Assembly: GCA_012932295.1 (NCBI GenBank)
Contig: JAAONU010000001.1
Span: 51,743,134 to 51,807,133, forward strand
Length of the DNA stretch: 64,000 bases
Source of the DNA: Cyclina sinensis
Taxonomy: Eukaryota; Mollusca; Bivalvia; Venerida; Veneridae
Reading direction: 5' to 3'
The translations under genes and the position numbers were made by a program. This document shows, one piece after another, positions 11,960 to 23,574 of this stretch; positions within the stretch are counted from its first letter, which is position 1; every line of letters begins with the position of its first letter. The notes beneath the pieces are model-generated. The model worked only from the letters and a program-made list of their open reading frames with translations. It had not been told where the DNA came from and did no database searches.

Positions 11960-13760
11960 TGACTAGATAGATAGATGGATTTATGTCGGTATCACAGTGC
12001 ATAAAATGGTTACAAAATGTTGCATTAAATTAAGTATTAAATAAAAATTGCATAAATGCGCATTAACCATGTCATGCAACTCAGTACCAAGGATAACACA
12101 AAAAAGAGAGTGATCCCTTATTTCCATTGTGGTCCTTCTTACTGGTGGCATGACATAGAGAAACATGAATGAATAAAATATCACAGATTTAACAAGTGCA
12201 AACTTATAAATACTCTAAACGACTTGGATGTCACTAAAAATAAATTATGCAAGTAAAAAAATCACTGCAGAGCCTAAGAGTATTTTGGAGGACAATTAAA
12301 AATAGATTATGCTAGTAAAAAATCATTTTACGAATTAACAGTAAAGGAAGCACTATTTCTGACTAGTATTTATTAAAACTGTAAAGTCATATGAAAATGG
12401 AATGTTTTATAAAATATGCACATGATTTGTGAAATATTGGTAATGAAAGATGGTAACCCATTCCATAGTTTACAGCCAACATAAGCAAAGGATATTAACC
12501 CAAAACCTTTGACTTTAGGAACTGTGAAAGAACCTTTTTCACGGAACCTTGTTTTGTGATTCTGGATATTCTTGGAGGGAATGAAATGTTCACACATATA
12601 ATCAGGGGCTGTACCTTTGAAAATTTGAGTCAGAATGATTTCATCTACTCGTTTGGAAACTGGCAACCAGTTTAAAGATTTAAAATGTTCATGACCAATA
12701 TGAGTTCTTGGGTCTAAGTTTAAGACAAACCTTATCAACTTGTTTTGGGTTACTTGTAATTTATTCACCCACATTTTATTTAATCCATAATACCAAAACG
12801 AACAAGCATAGTCAAAATGACATTGAATAAGAGACATAACCTAAAAGGTATTCACGTTTCCTGTATAGAAATTATAACCTAGAGTTGGTTTTTTTTAATA
12901 ACTGAGGAAGCCATTGAATCACAAGATAAATTTTGATCAAGGGAGGCACCAAGATAATTAATATATGAGGTTGGCTCAATAACCTGACAATTACATTATA
13001 CATTAAGATTTGGATTTAACCTAAGTTTGGGTTTGGAGCCAAACAGTACGAACTCAGTTTTGCCTAGACGCAGAGACAATTATTATCAATAAGCCATTTG
13101 CTGACTAATTCAATTTCCTCACTCAAAGCATTTTCAACTTCAGATTTGTTTTTACCAGCAATCATAATTCCAGAATCTGCATATAATAAAAGTTTATTTT
13201 TTACAATGGCTTACATGTCATTTACAAAGATTAAAAACAACAGAAAACAACAGAGGACCTAAGATTGAGCCTTGGAGAACACAAGAAGACATATTAGAAT
13301 AAGAGGAATAATTTCCTGACACATTAAAAGTTGTTATCGTTCAGTTAAGTATAAACTGAACCATCTTAAGACATCTTTACCAAGACTTAGAGCTTCCATT
13401 TTCATTAGAAGTATGCTGTGATCTACAGTATTAAATAAAAGTCTTTTGTAGGTCCAAAAGGATCATACCGACAAGATTGCCTTGATCCATTTGAAATCTA
13501 ATAAAATCTGACAGATGAATAAGACAAGTTTCAGTAGAGAAACCTCATGTAAAACCAGACTGTAACTTATATAATAAATCATTTTCACTAAGATACTCTT
13601 CGTCCTGATCATGAACTACTTTTTCACAAATCTTAGAAATGATGCTGAGAATAAACACTAGGCAAAAGATACCTATATCTGTTTTGTCCTTTTTAAAAAG
13701 AATTCATACCATAACTTAAATGTATCGCTGAAAAAGAACCTTCTACAGTAAAAAAATTTC
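11960..13760 (-). mobile_element. 5'-truncated, frameshifted LINE with reverse transcriptase C-terminal half
   Basis: Read on the minus strand from about 13740 downward, the pieces appear in order: an ISKICEKVVHDQ word, SGF..FSTETCLIHLSDFI, VGMILLDLQKTF (the palm strand normally followed by D), a degenerate catalytic block reading SILGPLLF without an intact YADD, and LRLGKTEFVLFGSKPKL. A clean 154-codon frame follows (12837-12373) with SLIQCHFDYACSFWYYGL, LQVTQNKLIRFVLNLDPRTH and LNWLPVSKRVDEIIL, typical of the region after the RT in Jockey/CR1-type LINEs. The 3' end runs to about 11960 and finishes in a short (TATC)n tail on the minus strand. Several frameshifts make it inactive. Confidence 0.85.
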
Positions 13761-13769
13761 AAAAGACTT

Positions 13770-13851
13770 TGGCAGCGGTGGGATTCGAACCCACGCCTCC
13801 GAAGAGACTGGTGCCTTAAACCAGCGCCTTAGACCGCTCGGCCACGCTACC
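13770..13851 (-). tRNA. tRNA-Leu (anticodon AAG)
   Basis: The minus strand folds as a type II tRNA of 82 nt. The acceptor stem is GGTAGCG/CGCTGCC with discriminator A. A box is TGGCCGAGCGG; the anticodon stem CTGGT/ACCAG holds loop TTAAGGC, giving anticodon AAG. A long variable arm (TCTCTTCGGAGG) and the B box GGGTTCGAATCCC follow. All stems pair (one G-U) and there is no intron, so it looks functional. It lies 290 bp upstream of MRPL58 on the opposite strand. Confidence 0.95.
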
Positions 13852-14141
13852 AGATGAATGTCGTCCTAGAAAAATTTAATTAATCCTAAATAGTCGAATT
13901 AGTTTACACTGTTTCCCGGCTGATAAATGGTTGTTTTACAGTTTCTTTGTTCAGACTTTTGGAATTAAGTTTTATTGAACAATTCGGTATAAAAAGAATA
14001 CTTTTCGTTAAATGAAAGCTCCAAATTTCTACTATTCTTCTATAAACAACATTCCGAGGACGTCTTATACTTTAATCAAACTCGGATATCAGCTCTACAG
14101 CACTATGATTTCCGGTACAACAACAACATCGCATCGACAAA

Positions 14142-17100
14142 ATGTTTTCTTGCGCTTGTAGAACCCTTTTAAGATCACAAACAGCTTTAGAAAATAATTT
14201 GCATAGAATTCTATCTGTGAGTTATAAAAGCAAAATATCACTTGACAATCTATACAGAAATACAGAACAGCAGTCAAGCGTCAAGGTGAGATGAAATTTG
14301 CACGGTAGTCGCTTGTAACGTTTTTCGGATAACTTCAAATAATTTAGTATTGCCAAAAAACAATAATGACTATACTCCGGGCTCATCCTGGGGTAAAAGT
14401 TTAGGGAGAAGTGAGTTCTCCCTCGGCCAAAATTAGGGAGAAGTGAGACTATCCTGTGAACGTGCTGTGTTGCGTTGCATTAACTTGTTTCTGTTTTTTT
14501 TTAACATGAATGACTTCATCTTTCTAAAGAGTAAAGTATGTTATTATTAACACAGTAAACAACATAGGTGAATAATTCTAAATTTTATTGAAGAGTTTTA
14601 CATTTATTTATTGCAATAAACCTTAATTTATCCTCATCAGTGAAAATTCATCATCAATTGCTTTTTTAAATTTTCGCTGAGGAGAGCTCACAACATCAGA
14701 TGCTTCCTCATGTTTTCTTTACTAGAAGGAATGGGCATTTCACCCTGTAACCACGACTTGAGCGACATAACTTTGTAGAAGTTAAAACTTGATGTCTACA
14801 GATTGAAATCAATCAAGATTATGATTTACTTTTCAATTCAGTTACTGTTCATTAATATAATTGATTTTAATTGACTTAAGATTTTGACTTAAGATTTTTT
14901 TTGATAACCGTGAAAACTCAATCACAGCCCGTCTTTACTCAGGTCAAACACCGACGGTACAGTGCTTTATTTACATCAAATAGAGAATACAGCACATATT
15001 TATTTAATCTAATACAGATAATGTATAATTATCGCTTAATCCCTTGTTGTGGCCATCAAATTGTCACACAAAATAATGCCCATCTCGGACCGATAAATTC
15101 TAAACTAAAGGAACTGAAAATTTATTTATTTAAACTGTTCTACAGCTAAATACATTGTAGCTTGACTGCTTTATGTGTGACTGTGTAAATAGCTTATGAA
15201 CGCTGTAAAGCGCAATAGAATATTGATAAATAATTTTTGCGCTATACAAATGTATTTGTATTTGTATGTAGGCGGTCTATTGATACGCTCACCTGTAAAA
15301 CCGACACTCTGATTGGCCAATGATTATTATAGCTCTGCATATGGGCGGAATCTCTACTTCACATCGCCGAGTAATTAGCAGCGCTTTGTTAGTTGGGATA
15401 ACTTTTTGCGGCGAAGTTGATTTCTCTTTGATCTTTTGGAAGAGCGAAATGAGAATGCACAAGGCGAAGTTTTTGCCTGAATCGCCCTCAAGGATGAGCC
15501 CTGATACTATGACATTATCACAATCTTTTTTTCAGAAATCAGTTACAACAGGTGAAATTCTCTCTGACTGGACCAAATTTTTTGTTTGACTTTTTTACAG
15601 AAAGGGCAATACCTGTGATCTAGTCTCAATAATGCAACTTCAGGCAGGATGCTTCAAAAATAGCACGATATTCAATTTTTTGAGTACAATTATTTGGACT
15701 ACCAGTGATCCAGCAAACTATCGACTTATATCTCTCAAACTACTAAAACTTCTACCCTCTCGGAAGTGTTACATAGATTCAAAAGAATCTTGACTTGCAG
15801 TCCCTTGTACACTGCATATATGACTTCAGACTAATAGTTTTTTCAAGATCATCCATAACATCTTGGCCATTAACCTTGCACCCTAGTCCCTATACAGAAG
15901 TCTGCCAGACTCACTAGACACGTGCACCCCCATAGCTTCATACAAATTCAAGTGTTATCAGATTACCAGAAATGGTCATTTTTTCCCCCACAGTATCACT
16001 CATGGAATAATCTACCAGTGAATGTTGCTGACTTGCCTGCAGCATAGTCCTTCAAAGAAAGACATCACATATGCACAGTTAACATTTTATGTTCATATTT
16101 TTCATTTGTTACATTTCATGTTTATTAGCAAATGAAGTGTGGATTTGAATTTCAGTCAAATCGGCCCCAAGTCAAATTGGCCACAAAAAAAGTCAAATCG
16201 GCCCCAAGTTAAATCGGCCCCAAGTCAAATCGGCCTCAAGTCAAATTGGACTCAGTTTTTTATGTTTTTAAAAAAGTTATGTTTTAGTATAACATTTTTT
16301 CAGTGAATTCACCCTACAAAGTATTCGAATGAAACAGAAGATCATGTACATTTATTTATATATCATTTTATTAATCAAACATGTGTGGTATAAACATTAA
16401 TGGTATAATTTTGTAATGCATGCGTCGAAACTTAAATTAATCTTTGCTTTATCACAGGATATTGTGAATTTGCTTCACTATCAAGACAATGATAAATCAT
16501 TATCATTATATACAATTAATCGCTTTGATCTTATGCCATGAATTAAGTCACCGTGCAGGCTCTGGTACTGTTGCATGACACAGTTAATAAACAATACCTA
16601 ATAAACACCTATATAAATGACATGATTATATTTCTGCACTCTAAATACTGTTGCTTTGATCTTGCATTGGGGATTAAGCACCCGAGTGTGTAATTCTATT
16701 GTGACATTTCAGGAGTAATAAAGGTAAAGTAAGTAAAATACAGTACCAATCAACATCTACATAAATGACAAGATTATTTAATTAACTCCACTAATCATGT
16801 CAAATCAAAACAGTATCATATTAATCATAATAAAAATCATCTTTTTTTGATTTTGGAATTTTTTGTGCATTTATTCATTTAAAAATGTTTGTCATGTTGA
16901 TAATCAAACAAAAAATATTGCGCTCGTGTAAAATTATGTTAATAACAATTTTCAGTAACATTAAAGCTGATTTTTATTTAATTATTTAAACACAATTATA
17001 TCTTATTAATCTTCTATAAAAAAAATTTGGGCCGATCTGACTTCTTTTGGGGCCGATTTGACTTATAAAAAATGCAATGGGGCGATCTGACTTTTTTGAG

Positions 17101-20100
17101 GGCCGATTTGACTTATTTTTGGGGCCGACTTGACTTGGGACCGATTTGACTTGCTTGCGTGGATTTGATCAATGACAAATGTATCATCAAATCCACTGTC
17201 TATGTCTAAATATTTGGACTACAAAAAGACAAGAGGGGAATTGTCAAAGGTTAGAAAAATCTGTAAAAGTAACGGAGCAGGGAATTGTCCAGGATTCCCA
17301 GCATGATGATAATGCAAGCCACTTTGAGAATTCTACTTTTGAATCATGGAATGCTTATCAACAGTTTTTATGTTAAAGTTTTATTTGTGGTCACATAGGA
17401 TGCAGAACATTATTATTTTTCTGATGCAGAAAGTGTCAAACTGTAATTCTTGTGTAGGAATTTTTGTTGGTTGTCTCTGGATAAGGAGTCTGTTCTTTGT
17501 CTCTTCAACATGACATCTCGTTTTTACTTCTCTCACCTCTTACTAACAGTCAGACACACAGTCCTGGCTGTAACACCTCGTGAGAGGGGTTGGCATTTAA
17601 AAGAGATAAATAGATACTAAGCAGGCATATGTCAGAAACATAAAAAATAATGAATGATGAAAACTAAGCAACCTAGCCAATGACACTGGTTTCAGACCTC
17701 ATCCTAGTACTCAACATGGATAACATTGCTTAGCTAGCAAACGCTCTGTACACTCTGACTTTGTCGCTAAAGAGCTAGCAGGGCTCCAACTTAATTTTTT
17801 TTGGCCACTTGAAAGTTTTGCTTGTACCTAAAATTTCAACTTGCAAAATGCAATTGTTACTCGCAAATTATGCTTATTACTGCCATCCAAACACTCAAAG
17901 AGGCCCGGATTTTGGCAGCTATTTTCTCCAATGTACACAAATTTAATCTGATTGTGCATCAACTTGAAAAAAAATGTTGCTTGAAATAAATGCATAGAAT
18001 GTATACCTGTCTAGTAGGTGTCCAATTTTAACTGAAATCATTAATTGCAGGGCTCTCTTTAGCATTTTGAGACTGGGAAAAGGGTCCAAGCAACTCGTAA
18101 TTTTCATTTTTCACTTGCAAATTGCAAGTGTTAATTTCGAGCCCTGGCTACCCAACAGAGAGACTGTTGGAAATGCCTTATCTATCTGGTGTTCATTACA
18201 CTCCTGCCTTCTTTATCCTTCAGAATCTGGCCATCAATTGTATGCCTTCCTACAGTGAGCCTGTTCCACTCCAACCTTGCAAGGGACTTTACCCTGCACT
18301 TCCAGTGCACACAAGCACTAACCAGGGTGAAGACCCGGAGGAGGTTCATGAAATATCACTGCCACTATTATAGTAACCTAGCCAGTGATGTCGGTTTCAC
18401 ATAGACACATATCCAGCTACTAACCATGGATAACATTGCTTAACTAGCAAATGCGTCAGACACTCTAACCATGTTGCTAAAGAGCTAGCCCATTTTCATG
18501 ACATTGCTCATAAAATATATATTATCCTTATTACTAGATAAGAATTATTATCACAGAAATTGAGCTCTGTAGATAAGGACAACAGACACTTAAAGCACTT
18601 GAGGTTTAGAAATTGTACTCGTTTCATACATGCCAAGCCATCATGTAATATTTGGTGCCAGTCTGAAATGTTCCAGTAATTGGTAAATTTCATTATTATG
18701 CCTTACCAATAAAAAACAAAACTAGAACCACCATCTAGCAGTAGCAACAGGTAGTATTACTTGACCCATATCACAGAATTATTTTAGGTCATGACCTTAA
18801 ATTAAGTGGGGTTGCTGTAGAAGACAAAAAATTCATGAAAAAAATATGTACTTGTTTTTATTTACTGTTTGTGCCAGTAAACCTAAGTTCAAATATATTT
18901 TGATTAGATTTTCTCAAAAGTTTTATACATATTATTTAACTGATCAAAATGGTAACCTTGGAAACATTTATTCAAAATGCACTTTAGAGACTTTGTGTTT
19001 TTGTAGGATTCACAGTCAACCAGCCAACAAGATGATAAAGAAAAGTTTTCAGGAGTAATTCCATTAAGTAAGTCCTGACAAGATATACATTTTCACTTCC
19101 AGCATGTGGTATCCGGACAATTCTCCTCTTGTATTCTGATAAATTTTTGTTATGTCATCCTGGACAATTCCTCCTCTTGTATTTATGATAGGGCAGACAT
19201 TTCCCATTCAAAACCATTGTTAATTAAACAATACATCTGATATTGTTATTTTTATCAGAATGTAACAAGGATCTCGAATGACCAACCTCAGATATATTCA
19301 GGTGTTACAAACAGAATTGTCAAGTCATAAAATGTTTTTTTTATTTAGAATGAAAAATAGAAAGGAACACATCATTAACTTTTCATATACACATTTTATT
19401 GAAATGTTTTTAGTGATTTCATTTTATCCACTTTCTCTTCTGTAAGAAAACAAGAGAGGAACAGCAACTTCATTCTTTATTTATGATTATTATGATTATG
19501 GTGATTGCTTCAACAATTATTTATTGACAAAATAAAAGAAAGTAAATATTTTGTTGCATTTTATTATCATAAAGACTAATGGTCAATCTACAACACTTGA
19601 AAACATGTTTTGCATTTCAGTTGAAAACAAAATTCAATTGATTGAAATAAATGTAGCTACTTTTTCTTTTTTGATGTAGTCGATTACTTTTTGTGTACTA
19701 CTCTGATATGGATGCATTGCTAACAAAAATCTTTAAAATCTAGCCAATCAATGTTCGAGAATCTGAGTCGTATGAGCCGGCTTAACCTGACCATCTAAGG
19801 TGGCTTAATGGCTGATGGTTTATGAAAAAGAGGGAATTGTAAGCCTTCAGATAATCAAAGGTTTGTTTCAAATAACCTCCTTTGTCTACAGATGAATGTG
19901 GAGATAGGCAATGTAACATACATTGAAGTTTAAATCTTTAAAAAGTCTTCTGGACACTCAGTTAATTTTGTAGGGTTACAATAATACGGAATTGTAGCTA
20001 CTTTTCAGAGTAGAGCATAATCGATTACACCTTTTTTCAATCAGCCATTTTTTGATTGATTAATACATAATACATGTATTTACAATGTAACTTAGTTGAC

Positions 20101-23100
20101 CAGCCTTTTTTAAGAGACATTTCTTGTTCTTACTGTTTTCTAGTTGAGATTCATCTTGTTTCTCATCTGAAAATAAATACTATACACCAAAATTTAATAA
20201 GATACTCACACATTAGAATTCAGCCTCGTAAAATATATAAGGTACCTGTAATAAAGGCCTGAAAAAAAAATGGGTGGGGAATTGTCAAAAATATGAGAAG
20301 GAAATTGTCTGAGGTGTAAGAAATAGGGGAGGGAATTTTCTGGGGTGACAAAAAGACAGGAGGAGAATTGTCAGGGGTAACAAAAAGACAAGAGAGGAAT
20401 TGTCCAAGGTTAGAAAAATCTGTAAAAGTAAAGGAGCAGGGAATTGTCCAGGATTTCCAGCATGTTGATAATGCAAGCCACTTTGAGAATTCTACTTTTG
20501 AGTCATAGAATGCTTATCAACAGTTTATGTTAAAGTTTTATTTGTGGTCACATAGGATGCAGAACATTATTATTTTTGTGATGCAAAAAGTGTCAAACTG
20601 TAATTTTTGTGTAGGGATTTGTGTTGGTGGTCTCTGGATAAGGAGTCTGATACAGTGTACTTTTTTCTCTTCAGCATGACATCTTTGTACTGTTCATTGA
20701 GACTATACTGCTGATTACAGAGCTGAAACATTTACAAATCTAAACACAGTGTTTGCTTACATTTAAAGGGATGTAGTGGCTAATACCTAGTGATTTTTCA
20801 GTTATATCAAAAATTTATGATAATAACCCGTGTGATTAATTGAAACAGACACAGTACTACCAAAATTAAATGTTTTCAGATCAGTTGGAAATTCAGTGTT
20901 CTCAGTCCAGTGGTCCAGGTGGACAACATGTAAACAAAGGTAATATTTTTTTCCTGACAGTTTATTTCAGTGTTAAAATTTTCCTGCATTACTCTGATTT
21001 AATCTCGGTGCAAGAAATCAGTGTGTAAGCAAGTTATTTTGATGAAGAGATTGAAATCTTGTACCATTTTCCCATTTTCCTTATGATGAAGAATGTATCA
21101 TTGTTCTTAATTTCTCAAATGCATTTAGTGTTCATTTTGTCAGCAGTTGGAAAAAAACGTTAGAAAGTTTGAAGTTTAAACATTATTTATTTTAGCTTGA
21201 TTGTGAAGAAAGCTTGAAGCTTATTTAAATCAGTCTCTAAGTCCACTTCCTGGAACCAACCGGTACTGGTGTCATATGAGGGAACATGATCATGACCCTG
21301 GAAGGGCTCGAACCCACGTTCCCTGGGTAAAGAGGCAGACACCTTAACCACCAGGCCACCGCTCCCCTTTTGCCTTTAGAGCAAAGAAGAATAAAATACT
21401 CTTAAACCCAATGAATTCAACAATTCTGATTTTTGGAAAGTGAATTTTAACTACTTCATCAAATGTTCCAGCACTGTACTAGAAGTGTTTTCTTTTCAAA
21501 CAGTTATTCCTTGATGGCTCAGATTCATTTCGCTCAATGTTTTTGATGGCTTGAAGTTGATGTTCTCCTTATATTTATAGTAGAATCAGTATGTCTAGAT
21601 GACTTGATGTTCAGTTTATTACAAGACCAGTGTTTTTTTGGTCCCAACTTAATTTACACCTTTTATTGTTCCCAAGGTTCAGAGTGAAGTTGTATCACAG
21701 GTTGTCATACCTGTCAAATAGCGCATCAGTTGATTTCAGGCTTAAATGTCAAGCTTTGCTCTAGAAATTTGTTACTTCAGAGTTATAGAAAATTAGTTGT
21801 GAGATACATTTTGTATTAATTGAAACGGCACTACATTGGCAATACTTGCTTTTGAAAGGGTAAATGATTCAGAATCAGTTCACAATGCTATGGTATACTG
21901 TCATGCACAAGGAATTCACTGAAGTAACTCAAAGATTATTAACAAGAGGTTTTTCAACCAAAAGTCACTGAAAAGGTTTATGAAGTATAATAATTAATAA
22001 TCTGGCATGTTATTAAACAACATCACATAGTTTGGCTAAAATATTTTGACATTTGAAGTATTTGTTGGTGTCACAAATACTTCAAGGCATCAAAGTTAGT
22101 CTGTAATAAATATGTTCATTTACATATTAAATAGTGAATACAAAAGTGGAGATGAGATTTAATGTGGATGAGGCCTCCTGGATTCCAGACTGGATTAAAC
22201 CAAGGCTTAAAGAACAGGTACACATATTGTCTTGAAAATCTTTTTATATGTACTATGGCTCTTACTTATTGGATATTTGCTGTCAAATGTTTATTATGCC
22301 TCCCCTTTCAAAGATGAGGGGGTAAATTGTTTTGCAAATGTCAGTCGAAGACCGTCGGTTGGTAGACACTTAGTTTCCGATCAGTATCTAAACCCTTTGA
22401 CCCACCTTCCTGAAACTTGGCATGTAGGTTGGTCATGACCAGTAGATGACCCTCTAGTTTTTGTGTCGCCCTTTCGAAGAAAAGGTGATACATAGGGATT
22501 GCTTTGTCCGTCGGTCCGGCGGTCCGTCACAAAAACTTAACGTTGGCTATAACTTTGCCATTTCTAAACATTATCTTATCAAACTTTCAAATTGTATTGC
22601 TTATGACAACAGGGTCAGGTTGATGCCAAAATTTCTAGGTCAAGGTCACATTTGACAGAGTTATACCCCTTTTTATACATGGATTTTGTCATGAAAACTT
22701 AACGTTGGGAATAACTTTGCCATTTTTTAACATTTCAACATCAAACTTCCAAATTATATTGCTTACGACAACAGGGTCGTGATGATGCCAAAATGTATAG
22801 GTCAAGGTCACAATTGACAGAGTTATGCCCCTTTTTGTACTTGGATTTTGTCATGAAAACTTAACATTGGCTATAACTATGCCATTTCTTAATGTTTCGT
22901 CATCAAACTTTCCAGTTGTAATGCTTACAATTGTATCACTTAAGACAACACCATTTATCAAGGGCAGATAACCCTCAAATTTTTTTTTGATTCAAACTTG
23001 GAAAACTTGATCACCAGCAAGACCCCTGCAAAGATTGTTGGTACCCATGTCCCTGGGGTCACAGTTAGCCCCACCCCCGGGGTCACTTGATTTTGCTTAT

Positions 23101-23533
23101 ACTTATATATAGGAAAAAAAACTTCTTAAGCCTAGAAATAAAATATTAACTGACATGAGATGGGTAAGTACTCCCCCCCCCCACCCCCTGTCCCCTCTGC
23201 ATGGGAATCGCCCCCCCCCAACCAGTCGTCACCCCCCCCCCCCCCCCCCCCAGGCCCCAATTTTTTTATTTTTTAAAAATTTTAAAACATAGGTACTTTA
23301 CTTCCCATCCTACCTCAACCCCCCTCCCCCAACCAGTTCCCCCCCCCGGGCCCAATTTTTTTTTTTTTTTTTTAATTTAAAACATATGCACTTTATTCCC
23401 CCCCCCCCCCCCCAACACACACACACACACACCTCAAACCCCCCCCCCCCCCCCCCAACCAGTCATCCCCCCCACCCCCCGGGGCCCAATTTATTTATTT
23501 ATTTTTTTGTATTTTAAAACATATGCACTTTAT

Positions 23534-23574
<41 letters not shown>

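Noticed and set aside
20885..20939. Alternative start of MRPL58 exon 3 at 20885, spliced directly to exon 1
   Set aside because: It is in phase, but it would skip the exon at 19007-19067, whose GVIPLN sequence joins in frame and matches the family.
21289..21367. tRNA-like sequence with A and B boxes
   Set aside because: It lacks a pairing acceptor stem and continues into a SINE body, so it is a SINE head and not a tRNA gene.
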